A DNA stretch of 64,000 nt from Cupriavidus numazuensis (GTDB lineage Bacteria; Pseudomonadota; Gammaproteobacteria; Burkholderiales; Burkholderiaceae), in assembly GCF_905397435.1 (NCBI RefSeq), contig NZ_CAJPVI010000050.1:1-64000 (forward strand), given 5' to 3'. Each line of letters begins with the position of its first letter. Within the stretch, counting starts at the first letter, position 1. The position numbers and the translations under genes are program-made. The notes beneath the pieces are model-generated. The model was not told the origin of the DNA. It did no database searches and saw only the letters and a program-made list of their open reading frames with translations. Below, piece after piece: positions 17,047 to 28,150 of this stretch.

Positions 17047-18795
17047 ATGCACCGAATTGAACAAGGCATAGCGAGAGGGCGGGGCTCCAGGCTGGTAATG
17101 CTGGCCATGGCCGCCGCCGTATTCACGTTGGCGGGCTGCGGCAAGAAGGAAGCGCCGCCCAAGGAGCAGCAGCCCGCGGCACAGGCGCCTGCGCCAGCGC
17201 CGGCCGCAGAGGCACCGGTACCGGCCAGGGAGAACCCACCCGTGGCGGCCAGTGCGCCGGTTGACGCGGCATCGGCGCCAGCGCTGGCGGCTACGTCGTC
17301 ATCCGGCAAGAAGCCGAACATCCTCGTCATCTTTGGCGATGACGTCGGGCAGACCAACATCAGCGCCTACAGCCACGGCGTGGTGGGCTATCGCACGCCC
17401 AACATCGACCGCATCGCCAATGAAGGCATGATGCTCACCGACTATTACGGCGAGAACAGCTGCACGGCAGGCCGCTCCACATTCATCACCGGTGAGGTCG
17501 GGTTGCGCACGGGCCTGCTGAAGGTCGGCATTCCTGGCGCCCCGGTCGGCCTGCAGGCGCAGAACGTGACCATTGCGCAGGCACTCAAGCCGCTTGGCTA
17601 TGCGACGGGGCAGTTCGGCAAGAACCACCTCGGCGACCGCAACGAATTCCTGCCGACCGCGCATGGCTTCGACGAGTTCTTCGGCAACCTCTACCACCTC
17701 AACGCGGAAGAGGAGCCCGAGCGCCCGTACTATCCGAAGAATGACGCGGCCTGGGTCAAGGCGAATGGGCCACGCGGGGTTGTCCATTCCTTCGCCGACG
17801 GCAAGGTGGAGGACACAGGTCCGCTGAACCGCAAGCGCATGGAGACCATCGACGACGAAACCACGGCGGCGGCGATCGGCTTCATGGAGAAGCAGGTCAA
17901 GGCCGACAAGCCGTTCTTCGTGTGGATGAACACCACGCGCATGCACGCGTTCACACACGTGCGCGAATCGATGCGCGGGCAGAGCGGCATGCCGGGCAAT
18001 GAGTACGCGGACGGCATGCTCGAGCACGACGGCGATATCGGCAAACTGCTCAAGTCGCTCGACGACCTGAAGGTGACCGACAACACCATCGTGGTCTACA
18101 CCACCGACAACGGGCCCAACCAGTGGTCGTGGCCGGACGCCGCAACCACGCCGTTCCGCAGCGAGAAGGACACCAACTGGGAAGGCGCGTTCCGCGTGCC
18201 GGCACTGGTGCGCTGGCCGGGCAGGATCAAGCCCGGCACGGTGTCCACGACCATGATGTCCGGTCTCGACTGGTTCCCGACGTTGCTTGCCGCGGCCGGC
18301 GACGGCGACATCAAGGACCGGCTCCTCAAGGGCGCCAGCATTGGCGGAAAGTCCTTCAAGGTCCACCTGGATGGCTATAACTTCCTGCCATACCTGACCG
18401 GGCAGACCAATACCGGACCGCGCCAGGACTTCTTCTACTTCAACGATGACGGCGTGCTGGTCGCGATGCGCCACAACGACTGGAAGTTCGTGTTCTGCGA
18501 GCAGCGCCATCCGGGCGGCTTCGAGGTATGGGCCAATCCCTTCACCTGCCTGCGCGTGCCGAAGGTGTTCAACCTGCGCATGGATCCGTATGAACGCGCA
18601 GATGTCGTCTCCGATCAGTACTATGACTGGACGGCGAAGAATGCCTATATGGTCAGCTATGCGTCGTCGCGGGTCGCACCGTTCCTCCAGACGTTCAAGG
18701 ACTACCCGCCCAGCCAGCGTCCGGCGAGCTTCACCATCGACCAGATGACCGAGGCGGTGATGAGGTCCATCGACAAGGGAGCCGGCGGGAAGTAA
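17047..18795 (+). CDS. type I sulfatase (arylsulfatase-like), predicted lipoprotein
   Basis: The 582-residue enzyme should hydrolyse sulfate esters in the envelope. A lipobox (LAGC, Cys31) is followed by a Pro/Ala linker to about residue 90. The sulfatase domain then starts KKPNILVIFGDDVGQ, with metal-ligand aspartates. The modification site is C139-T-A-G-R143, the Cys-x-Ala-x-Arg variant of the usual CxPxR. Cys139 should be converted to formylglycine by the FGE two genes upstream. A later TTDNG motif and the EKDTNWEGAFRVP segment complete the active site. Natural substrate unknown; arylsulfatase is the closest class I recognise. Confidence 0.9.
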   Translation: MHRIEQGIARGRGSRLVMLAMAAAVFTLAGCGKKEAPPKEQQPAAQAPAPAPAAEAPVPARENPPVAASAPVDAASAPALAATSSSGKKPNILVIFGDDVGQTNISAYSHGVVGYRTPNIDRIANEGMMLTDYYGENSCTAGRSTFITGEVGLRTGLLKVGIPGAPVGLQAQNVTIAQALKPLGYATGQFGKNHLGDRNEFLPTAHGFDEFFGNLYHLNAEEEPERPYYPKNDAAWVKANGPRGVVHSFADGKVEDTGPLNRKRMETIDDETTAAAIGFMEKQVKADKPFFVWMNTTRMHAFTHVRESMRGQSGMPGNEYADGMLEHDGDIGKLLKSLDDLKVTDNTIVVYTTDNGPNQWSWPDAATTPFRSEKDTNWEGAFRVPALVRWPGRIKPGTVSTTMMSGLDWFPTLLAAAGDGDIKDRLLKGASIGGKSFKVHLDGYNFLPYLTGQTNTGPRQDFFYFNDDGVLVAMRHNDWKFVFCEQRHPGGFEVWANPFTCLRVPKVFNLRMDPYERADVVSDQYYDWTAKNAYMVSYASSRVAPFLQTFKDYPPSQRPASFTIDQMTEAVMRSIDKGAGGK

Positions 18796-18851
18796 TCGGC
18801 AGCAATGGTTGGCCGGGTCGTCCCGGCCAACCGCTTCACCAGGATCGCACC

Positions 18852-21484
18852 ATGACAGAAGCGCATGCCGGCACCAACGCCGGCAAGCAGCAAGCGCGGC
18901 ACAGATCTGGCAAACCGCGGCGCACGCAAGGCGCCGCCGTGCAGGCAGGGCAGGGTCAACAGGCGCAACGCGGCGCCTTGCTGGCACCTGCCCTGTTGCT
19001 TTTCGCGTCCGGCGCGGCCGGACTGATCTACCAGGTTCTCTGGATCAAGCAGCTTGCGCTTGTGGTCGGCGTGGATGTGCACGCCGTAACCACGGCCGTG
19101 AGCGCATTTTTCGCAGGGCTGGCACTCGGCGGCTGGCTGTTGGGGCGCGTAGCGGACCGCCATGCGAAGCCGCTGCGGCTATATGCGTGGCTCGAAATCG
19201 GCGTGCTCGTGCTGGCGATCGGCGCCACGCTGGCGCTCGCGCGGTCCGCCGCGCCGTTCGCGTGGCTCGAAAGCCGCGTCGGCCTGCTGGCCTGGGCCCT
19301 ACCGTTCGTGCTGGTGATTTTGCCGGCTGCAGCCATGGGCGGCACGCTGCCGGTCTTGATGCGCATGCTGGCGTCGCGCGCCGGGCAGGTCGGCACACAC
19401 GGCGGGCGCTTGTATGCCGCCAACACCGCGGGGGCCATTGCCGGCACGCTGCTGGCCGGCTTCGTGCTGATTCCGTGGCTTGGCATCACGGGCAGTGCGC
19501 TGGCGGCGGCCACGCTCAACGGCGTCGCAGCGATTGCCGCGTTTGCCATGGCATCGCGGGCCGTAGCCACAGAAGCGTCGGAGGCGGACCCGGCGCCCGC
19601 CTCTGCACAGCCCGCGCGAGATGCCGGTGGTGGCCGGCTCGCGCTGGTGCTCTATGCCGCAGCGGGCGGCATTGCACTCGGCTATGAAGTGGTCTGGTCG
19701 CAGGCGATAGTCCAGTTCATCAGCACGCGCACGTTTGCGTTCACGGTGGTGCTGGCTACGTATCTGGCGGGTCTGGCAATCGGCAGCGCGCTGGCCGCGC
19801 GCCGCGCCGATCGCGTGCGCGACCCATGGGGCGCATTTGCGATGCTGATCGCTGCGGCCGGGCTAGTCGCATTGCTGGAAGTCGTCGTGCTCGGCGAATG
19901 GCTGCTGCTGGCGCAAGCCGCGGTGTCGGCGTGGGTGCAGTCGGCCACGTCGAGCGGTCTGGCTGCCGCCTGCGCGAGCTTTGCGGTGGCGGCGCTGTGC
20001 GTGGTGTTCGTGCCGACGCTGCTGCTGGGCGCTGCATTCCCGTTCGTGCTGCGCGTTGGCGTGGACAACCACCGGCTCGGATCGGGCGTGGGAGCGGTGG
20101 TCGCGCTTAATACGCTAGGGGGGATCGCCGGGACAGCTGTGGCGGGGTTTGTGCTGGTGCCGCGCATCGGGCTCGTGCACACGCTGTCGCTGCTGGCAGT
20201 CGGTGCCGGCGTGGTTGGCGTGATCGCGGTGGCACTGGGTTCTGGTGTGCACAAGTTCGCACGCTGGGCGGTGCCGATGGTGGCATTGCTCGCGGTGATT
20301 GCCGCGGCGCTGGCGCCTGCGGACCGGCTCGCCACGCTGCTCGCGCGCGCACGCGGCGGCGAGATGGTGTTCTACGAGGAAGGCCGCGGTGCGACCGTAG
20401 CGGTGGTGAAGCAGGCCTCGGCAACCCACACGTTCAATCGGCTCTACATCCAGGGCGTGTCCAACTCCGGCGATACCATGACGTCGCTGCGCTATATGCG
20501 GCTGCAGGCGCTGCTGCCGCTGATCGTGCATGGCGGCACGCCGCGCTCGGTACTGGTGATCGGGCTGGGCACGGGCATCACGGCCGGCGCCACGCTGCCC
20601 TATCCGGGCCTCGAACACCGCGTGGTCGCAGAACTGCTACCGCCCGTGTTGCGTGCGGTGCCGCAGTTCCAGGGCAACTACAACGTGGCCGCTGACAAGC
20701 GTGTCGATATCCGCCTGCGCGATGGCCGACGCGAACTGCTGCAGAGCGAACAACGCTACGACCTGATCACGCTGGAGCCGCCGCCGCCTTCGGCCGCGGG
20801 CGTGGTCAACCTGTACTCGACCGACTTCTACAAGCTCGCGGCGGCGCGCCTGCAGCCGGGCGGGCTGGTCGCGCAATGGCTGCCGCTGCCCACGCAGAAC
20901 GACGAGGATACGCGCGCGCTGGTGCGCAGCTTCCTCGACGTGTTTCCGCATGCCACGTTATGGACCACCGAATTGCACGAGATGATGCTGGTTGGCTCGC
21001 TGTCGCCGATCAAGCTGGATCCGGAGCGCATTCGCGAGCGCTTTGCGCAGCCCGAGGTGTCGGCGGCACTGCGCGCGGTGGGCGTGACGTCGCCGGCCGC
21101 GTTGCTCGCGACCTGGGTCACGGGCCGGGAAGGCCTGGAGCGCTATGCCGGCGACGCGCCCGCCGTGACCGACGACCATCCGCGCATCGAGTACGCGGGC
21201 TGGGTGCGGCGCACGGAGTTCCCGCAGGTCCTGCAACGGCTGCTGACGCTGCAGACCGAGCCGCCGCTGGTCGAAGCCGACGCGGCGCTGATCTCCGACA
21301 TCGGACTCGAGCGCGAAACGCTGCACACGTTCTACACCGCCGGCCTCGATGCCTACTACGGTGACCGCGAGGCCTGGGCGCTCCATATGAACAAGGTAAT
21401 GCGCACCGATCCCGATAACCCGTACTACGCCTGGTTCGGCGGTGGCCGTCGCGCCGCCGCCCCGGCCCCATCGAGGAATCCCTG

Positions 21485-21485
<1 letters not shown>
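18852..21485 (+). CDS. membrane-fused spermidine synthase-like protein
   Basis: An 877-residue protein whose first 500 or so residues form about 12-14 membrane helices in two repeats (each with a LIYQVLW/GYEVVWSQ motif, a GLALGGWLLGRVADR/GLAIGSALAARRADR motif and a GGTLP/GAAFP motif). The rest is a spermidine synthase-like Rossmann domain with a nucleotide-binding loop VLVIGLGTG at about 567-575 and YDLITLEPPPP in place of the polyamine-synthase active site. The family is often labelled fused MFS/spermidine synthase, but aminopropyl transfer is unproven for it. It lies 56 bases after the sulfatase gene and overlaps the moxR start by one base (TGATG), linking the sulfatase and MoxR parts of the array. 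Confidence 0.82.
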
Positions 21486-22462
<977 letters not shown>

Positions 22463-22478
22463 CGCGGCGGGCGGCGCC

Positions 22479-23504
22479 ATGCGCTCCCATCTCGCATCGC
22501 TCGGCCGCTCGCCGGTGGCCGCTGCCCCCGCAGAGGCGCGCGCGCAGCCCGGCGTCAGCGTCGATGCCGCGGCGCTGGCTGCACTCGAAGTCGCCGCGCG
22601 CGATTTCCATTTCCTGCCACGCCAGCCGGTGCACAGCGTGCTCGCCGGCAGGCATGCGTCGCGCGTGCGCGGCCGTGGCCTGACCTTCGAAGAGTTGCGC
22701 GGCTATTTGCCGGGCGACGATATCCGCAGCATGGACTGGCGCGTCACCGCGCGCACCGGCAAGCCGCACGTGCGCGTGTACAGCGAGGAGAAGGACCGGC
22801 CCGTGCTGCTGCTCGTGGACCAGCGCATCAACATGTTCTTCGGCAGCCGCCGTGCGATGAAATCCGTGGTGGCCGCCGAGGCCGCGGCGCTGGCGGCATG
22901 GCGCGTGCTGTCCGAGGGCGACCGCGTCGGCGGCCTCGTGTTCGGCGACAGCGAATGCACCGAGCTTGCGCCGCGACGCAGCCGGCAGGCCGTCGAGCAC
23001 CTGCTCGGCGAGATCGCGCGACATAACCAATCCCTACGCGCGGATGCTCCTGCACGGCGCGGCGCAAGTCAGCTCAACGCCGCACTCGAGCGCGCGGCAA
23101 GGCTCGCGCGGCACGATCACCTCGTCATCGTCATCAGCGATTTCGATGGGCACGACGCGACCACGCGCGACCTGATGCTGTCGATGTGCGCGCGCAACGA
23201 CGTGCTGACGATGCTGGTGTACGACCCGTTCCTGCTGGAACTCCCGGACTCCGGCCATCTTGTGGTCAGCGATGGCGAATTGCAGGTCGAACTCGGCTTC
23301 GGCCAGGCATCCACGCGCAAGGGTATCGCCGATTTCGTCGACACGCAGAGCCGCAGCCTCATGGACTGGCACCGCGCCATCGGTGTGCCGCTGCTGCCGC
23401 TGTCGGCCGCAGAGGAGACGCCGCAGCAGTTGCGTCGCCTGCTCGGCCAGGCCGCCCCGCAAGGTCAAACGCCCGTGCGCGCCGCACAGGGAGTGCAGCG
23501 ATGA
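22479..23504 (+). CDS. DUF58 domain protein, MoxR partner
   Basis: A 341-residue protein with the DUF58 signature (RGRGLTFEELRGYLPGDDIRSMDWRVTAR) at about residues 64-92, followed by a VWA-like fold (RPVLLLVDQRINMFFGS; HLVIVISDFDGHD). DUF58 proteins accompany MoxR in nearly all such operons and are thought to be part of the substrate-recognition platform. No membrane helix is evident, unlike many DUF58 proteins, so this one is probably soluble and membrane-associated through partners. It begins 16 bases after moxR and overlaps the next gene by four bases. Confidence 0.92.
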   Translation: MRSHLASLGRSPVAAAPAEARAQPGVSVDAAALAALEVAARDFHFLPRQPVHSVLAGRHASRVRGRGLTFEELRGYLPGDDIRSMDWRVTARTGKPHVRVYSEEKDRPVLLLVDQRINMFFGSRRAMKSVVAAEAAALAAWRVLSEGDRVGGLVFGDSECTELAPRRSRQAVEHLLGEIARHNQSLRADAPARRGASQLNAALERAARLARHDHLVIVISDFDGHDATTRDLMLSMCARNDVLTMLVYDPFLLELPDSGHLVVSDGELQVELGFGQASTRKGIADFVDTQSRSLMDWHRAIGVPLLPLSAAEETPQQLRRLLGQAAPQGQTPVRAAQGVQR

Positions 23505-24046
23505 CCGACCTCGTGCACAGCACGGCCGAGCCCGACAGCGCTACGATCTCCGGCGAACTCCAGACCCTGGCCGATGTGGCCGTACCGCCGCCGCCATCGT
23601 GGCGGCCGCAGACCATCGGCTGGCCCGTGGCCGGTGCGATCGTGCTCGCGTTGCTGGTGTTTGCGGGCTGGCGCTGGTGGCGCCGCTATCGCGCAAACCG
23701 CTATCGCCGCGAGGCGCTGGCCGAACTCGCGCGGCTGCGCGCAGGCATGACGGCTTCCCCCGCAGCGCGCGCGCAGGCGCTGGCCGACATGGCCGAGTTG
23801 CTCAAGCGCACCGCGCTGGCGGCATGGCCGCGCGCACAGGTGGCCAGCATGGCGGGCGCGGACTGGGCGCAGTTCCTGCAGGCCAACGCGGGCAAGGCCG
23901 GCGCGGCCGTGCCGGTGCTCGCGGCGCTCGTCAACGACGCGCAGTACCGCGATGCCGCCGCGCTGGCGCAGTGGCCGGAAACCCAGGTAACGGCTACGGC
24001 CACCGCCTGCCAGCAATGGATTGCCGGCCACCATGTACCAGTTTGA
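23501..24046 (+). CDS. DUF4381 domain membrane protein
   Basis: A 181-residue protein with one membrane helix (about 40-60, GWPVAGAIVLALLVFAGWRWW) preceded by the LQTLADVAVPPPPSWRPQTIGW segment typical of DUF4381, then a soluble helical domain with LAELARLRAG and LLKRTALAAWPR. It is the usual fourth gene of MoxR-Bat operons and probably scaffolds DUF58 and the VWA proteins at the inner membrane. The ATG at 23501 overlaps the DUF58 stop, and the end overlaps the next start by 14 bases. Confidence 0.88.
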   Translation: MTDLVHSTAEPDSATISGELQTLADVAVPPPPSWRPQTIGWPVAGAIVLALLVFAGWRWWRRYRANRYRREALAELARLRAGMTASPAARAQALADMAELLKRTALAAWPRAQVASMAGADWAQFLQANAGKAGAAVPVLAALVNDAQYRDAAALAQWPETQVTATATACQQWIAGHHVPV

Positions 24047-25055
24047 ATATCCGTGGCTCTTCGTGCTGCTGCCGCTGCCCTTGCTGCTGTGGTGGCTGTT
24101 GCCGCCGTATCGCGAGGAAAGTCCTTCGGTGCGGCTGCCTTTCTTCGGCGAGGTGGCGAGCGCATTGGGCCTGAAGCCGGCGGCGGGTGCCGTCGTGCCG
24201 CGCAGCAACTGGCTGCAGCGCATCCTGGCGCCGCTCGCATGGGCGTTGCTGGTGACCGCGCTGGCACGGCCGCAGTTTCTCGAAGCACCCATCGAAAAGA
24301 CGCAGCCCGTGCGCGACCTGCTGCTTGCGCTGGACCTGTCGCAGTCGATGGATACGCGCGATTTCCGCGACCCGTCCGGCGCGCTGATCCCGCGCGTGCA
24401 GGCTGTGCGCGAGGTGGTCAGCAGTTTCGTCGCGCGTCGGCCCGGCGATCGCATCGGCCTGATCGTGTTCGGCGATGCACCGTATCCGCTCGCACCGTTC
24501 ACGCTGGACCACGCGCTCGTGCAGACCATGATCCGGGACCTGTTGCCCGGCATGGCTGGTCCCAGTACCGCACTGGGCGATGCCGTCGGCCTCGGCATCA
24601 AGATGTTCGACCAGAGCCAGGCGCCCGAAAAGGTGCTGATCGTGCTGACTGATGGCAATGACACCGCCAGCAAGATGCCGCCCGAGCGCGCGGCGGATAT
24701 TGCGAAGCAGCGGCATGTGACCGTGCATACGATCGGCATCGGCGATCCGTCCGCCGAAGGCGAGCAGCGCGTCGATCTCGGCGTGCTCCAGCGCATGGCG
24801 GCGCAGACGGGCGGGCGCTACTTCTTCGGCGCGGACCAGAACAGCCTGGAAAGCATCTACGCAACGCTCGACCGCATCACGCCGCACAACCACAAGACGC
24901 TGTCGTGGCGCCCGCGGCGCGAGCTGTTCATGTGGCCGCTCGGCGCTGCGGTCGGCGTGGTGCTCGCGTACCAGCTGATCATGGCGATCTGGTCGGCTTG
25001 GCTGTCGCGGCCGCGTCGGCAGGCCGCGACTCAGCCGGCCACGGAGGAACCGTGA
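24033..25055 (+). CDS. VWA-domain membrane protein BatA-like
   Basis: A 340-residue protein with two N-terminal helices (about 8-24 and 64-78), a periplasm-facing VWA domain, and a last helix near the C-terminus (MWPLGAAVGVVLAYQLIMAIW). The metal-ion-dependent adhesion site is complete: D101-L-S103-Q-S105, a Thr in AGPSTALGDA, and Asp in VLTDGND. Such proteins bind client proteins through a divalent metal and work with MoxR. An upstream TTG start at 24021 is possible, but the ATG at 24033 starts directly before the helix. It is coupled to the next gene by TGATG. Confidence 0.9.
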   Translation: MYQFEYPWLFVLLPLPLLLWWLLPPYREESPSVRLPFFGEVASALGLKPAAGAVVPRSNWLQRILAPLAWALLVTALARPQFLEAPIEKTQPVRDLLLALDLSQSMDTRDFRDPSGALIPRVQAVREVVSSFVARRPGDRIGLIVFGDAPYPLAPFTLDHALVQTMIRDLLPGMAGPSTALGDAVGLGIKMFDQSQAPEKVLIVLTDGNDTASKMPPERAADIAKQRHVTVHTIGIGDPSAEGEQRVDLGVLQRMAAQTGGRYFFGADQNSLESIYATLDRITPHNHKTLSWRPRRELFMWPLGAAVGVVLAYQLIMAIWSAWLSRPRRQAATQPATEEP

Positions 25056-26689
25056 TGCAGGCGCTCGCGGCATTCCATTTCCTGCGCCCGTGGTGGCTGC
25101 TCGTGCTGATTCCGGCAGTGCTGCTGGTGTGGGCTGTTCAACGCCGCGGCGATGTCCGGCGCCGCTGGCGCGACGCCATCGCCCCCCATCTGCTCGATGC
25201 CCTGATGGTCGGCGAGCGCCGACGGCTGGCCATCCGCCCCGTGCACCTGACCGCTTTGCTGCTCGCCGTTGGCGCCATCGCGCTGGCTGGCCCCACATGG
25301 GAACGCGAGCGTCCGCCGTTCCTCGACGACAAGGCGCCGCTGGCGATCGCCATCGACCTGTCGCCGACGATGGACGCGATCGACGTGACGCCCACGCGGC
25401 TCGAACGCGCCAAGCTCAAGGTCAAGGCGCTGCTCGCGCGCCGTGACGGCGGACGCACGGCGATCTGGGCCTACGCAGGCTCGACGCACCTGGTGCTGCC
25501 GCTGACCGACGACGCCACGCTGCTGCAGACCTTCGTCGATGCGCTGCAGACGCGCATCATGCCCGCGCCAGGCAAGGACACGGCGCTAGCGCTGCGCACC
25601 ATCGACGCCGCGCTTGCGCACGAGGAAGTGCCGGGCACCATCCTGTTCCTGACCGACAGCATGGAGACCGCCGCCGTGCGCGCGTTCAAGGCCCAGGCCA
25701 GCAGCGGGCGCAGCCAGCCGGTGGTGCTGGCCATCGGCACCGAGCGCGGCGGCCCGCTGCGCAGCGGGTCCGAGGGCTTTGTCGAAAAGGACGGCGTGCG
25801 CGTGTTCTCGCGCATGGACACGGCTGCACTCAAGCGCTTTGGTGACGACACCGGCGTGCCGGTGGCCACGTTCACACCGGACAGCGACGATGACGTGGCC
25901 TGGGTCCAGCGCCATGTGCAATCGCATCTCGCGCAAAAGCAAACGGCGGAGAACTCGCGCTGGAAGGATGAAGGCTGGTGGCTCACGATCCCGATCGCGC
26001 TGCTCGGCGTGCTGTGGTTCCGCAAGGGCTGGACCGTGCGCTGGATCACCGGCCTGTTGCTGGCGATGGCGCTGGCCGCACCGCGGCACGATTTGCGCGC
26101 GCAAGCGTCCGCACCGGACGCAGCACCCCCTGCGTGGCGCTTCGTCGACCTTTGGCTCACGCATGACCAGCAGGGCAGGCTGGCATTCGAGCGTGGCGAT
26201 TTCGCCGGCGCCGCCGCATTGTTCGACGACCCCATGTGGCGCGGCGTGGCGCAGTACCGCGCGGGGCAGTACGCGAAGGCCGTGCAGAGCTTCGCACTCG
26301 TCGATTCGCCCGAGAGCGACTTCAACCAGGGCGATGCGCTGGCGCACCTTGGCAAGTACAAGGACGCGGCGGCGCGCTATCGGCAGGCGCTGAAGCGCCG
26401 TCCGCAATGGCCGGCGGCGACGGCCAATCTCGCGCTCATGGAAAAGCTGGCGGCGAAGGCCGACAAGCCAAAGGAAGGCGAGGAGCCGCCGGACGTCAAG
26501 CCTGATGAAGTGAAGTACGACCGCGAGTCCAAGCCGCCGGAGGGCGAGGGCAAGAAGACGGAAATGGGCGCGGTACAGAGCGCCGAGACCTGGATGCGTG
26601 CGATCCAGACCTCGCCGACCGAGCTGCTGCAGCGCAAGTTCGCGCTGCAGCAGAGCCAGGCCCAGCCATCCGCCGGAGACAAGCCATGA
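25055..26689 (+). CDS. VWA and TPR membrane protein BatB/BatC-like
   Basis: A 544-residue protein with two N-terminal helices, a VWA domain, a pair of central helices (about 310-345, from WWLTIPIALLG) and a C-terminal TPR region (about 370-470, GRLAFERGDFAGAAALFDD; GKYKDAAARYRQALKRRPQ) ending in a charged tail. It thus combines the BatB and BatC roles. The adhesion motif is altered: D101-L-S103-P-T105, with Thr in place of the second Ser. The following Asp (LTDSMET) is kept. A GGAGG just before the start and the TGATG junction suggest strong coupled translation. Confidence 0.9.
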   Translation: MQALAAFHFLRPWWLLVLIPAVLLVWAVQRRGDVRRRWRDAIAPHLLDALMVGERRRLAIRPVHLTALLLAVGAIALAGPTWERERPPFLDDKAPLAIAIDLSPTMDAIDVTPTRLERAKLKVKALLARRDGGRTAIWAYAGSTHLVLPLTDDATLLQTFVDALQTRIMPAPGKDTALALRTIDAALAHEEVPGTILFLTDSMETAAVRAFKAQASSGRSQPVVLAIGTERGGPLRSGSEGFVEKDGVRVFSRMDTAALKRFGDDTGVPVATFTPDSDDDVAWVQRHVQSHLAQKQTAENSRWKDEGWWLTIPIALLGVLWFRKGWTVRWITGLLLAMALAAPRHDLRAQASAPDAAPPAWRFVDLWLTHDQQGRLAFERGDFAGAAALFDDPMWRGVAQYRAGQYAKAVQSFALVDSPESDFNQGDALAHLGKYKDAAARYRQALKRRPQWPAATANLALMEKLAAKADKPKEGEEPPDVKPDEVKYDRESKPPEGEGKKTEMGAVQSAETWMRAIQTSPTELLQRKFALQQSQAQPSAGDKP

Positions 26690-28041
26690 TGCGGGCAAGG
26701 CGCGATATCGGGCGCTGGCTGGCCGGCTTTGTGCTGTGGCTTTCCTTTGCGCTCGCGCTCGCTGCGGAGCCGGTCGTGCGCGTCAAGGTCGATGCCAAGC
26801 AGCCGGTGCTGCCGGGCCAGCAGATCCCCGTCGAGGTGACGATCCTGGCGCCCAATTTCTTCATGTCGGCGCCGGTCTTTCCGACGCTGCAGGTGCCCGG
26901 CGCGATCGTGACCATGCCGGACGACCGCGGATTGAACACGGTGGAGAAAATCGACGGCGTGAGCTATGCCGGCATCCAGAAGACCTACCTGTTCGCGGCG
27001 GAGCAGGGCGGCGATTTCCAGTTGCCGCAAGTCACGATTGCCTTTACGTATGCAGGCGACGACGGCAAGCCACGCCAAGGCAACGTCACGCTGCCAGCCA
27101 CTACGATTCACGCTTCAGGCGCTGCCGGTACCCCGGCCAGCACGACACTGCCGGTGGCGCGCCTGAACGTCACGCAGAGTTTCGACCGGCCGGTCAGCGG
27201 CCCGCAGGCGACGTTCCACGCCGGCGATGCGCTGGTACGCACCATCACCACATTCGCGCCGCAGACGCAGGCCATGATGATCCGGCCGCCGAAGGTCGAG
27301 GCGCCGTCCGGCGTGCGCGTGTTCGCGGGCGATCCGCAGCTCAGCGACGCCGCGCACGACAGCGCCGGCAATACGGGCGGCAGCCGCACGGACCGCATCA
27401 CCTATGTGTTCGAGCATGCCGGCACCTATACGCTGCCTGCGATCAAGGTCGAATGGTTCGATCCCGTCACGCGCAAGCCGGGCGAATCGGAAGCGCCCGA
27501 GGTAAAGGTGGACGTGGCATCGGCGCCGAGGCTGTCAGGCCTCTTGCCGACTGGTCCGCATGCGGCGGCGCTGCCTGGCGAAGGCGGTACCACGTGGCGC
27601 TTGTGGCTGTGGGCCGCCGGCGGCGCGGTGGTACTGGGGCTCGCATGGCTGCTGCTGCGCTGGGCACGTCCGCGCGTGGCGCGGTGGCGGCGGGCAATGG
27701 CCGCGCGGCGCAGCGCCCGTGCGGCCAGCAGCGAGGCGCGCTTGGCGGCGCTGCTGCAAGCGTGTCGCGCCAGTGACGCCGCAGCGGCATACCGCGCGTT
27801 GGGCGCGTGGTCGAACACTGCGTCGGGCAAGGCGCCGTCGGACTGGGCCGCGGGCACGGGTGATCAGGCTGTGATCGAGGCCGTCGGCGCGCTGGAGCGG
27901 CACCTGTTCGGCGCCGATGCCGGGCACGCACAGTGGTCCGGCAGCGCGCTCGCGCAGTGCCTGCCGAAATTTTCCGCTGCGCACCGGCACATCTCCATGC
28001 ACCGTGCCACGCCGGCAGCACTGCCGCCGCTCAATCCCTAA
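26686..28041 (+). CDS. BatD-family protein
   Basis: A 451-residue exported membrane protein. A signal peptide (to about residue 26) is followed by a beta-rich periplasmic part with VRVKVDAKQPVLPGQQIPVEVTIL, typical of BatD, a second Ig-like part (VTQSFDRPVSGPQATFHAGDALVRTIT), a membrane helix at about 305-325 and a cytoplasmic Arg/Ala-rich tail. It is the final gene of the MoxR-Bat module and overlaps BatB by four bases. BatD is thought to complex with BatA/B in the periplasm; the client is unknown here. Confidence 0.9.
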   Translation: MMRARRDIGRWLAGFVLWLSFALALAAEPVVRVKVDAKQPVLPGQQIPVEVTILAPNFFMSAPVFPTLQVPGAIVTMPDDRGLNTVEKIDGVSYAGIQKTYLFAAEQGGDFQLPQVTIAFTYAGDDGKPRQGNVTLPATTIHASGAAGTPASTTLPVARLNVTQSFDRPVSGPQATFHAGDALVRTITTFAPQTQAMMIRPPKVEAPSGVRVFAGDPQLSDAAHDSAGNTGGSRTDRITYVFEHAGTYTLPAIKVEWFDPVTRKPGESEAPEVKVDVASAPRLSGLLPTGPHAAALPGEGGTTWRLWLWAAGGAVVLGLAWLLLRWARPRVARWRRAMAARRSARAASSEARLAALLQACRASDAAAAYRALGAWSNTASGKAPSDWAAGTGDQAVIEAVGALERHLFGADAGHAQWSGSALAQCLPKFSAAHRHISMHRATPAALPPLNP

Positions 28042-28150
28042 GCCGGCCTGGGCGAACAGGCGGGATCGACTATGATGGGCGCCTCGCCGCCGCACCTCCC
28101 ATGATTCGGTGACCGGCGGCGGCTTTTCTTCCACTTCGCCCGATGCCGCC

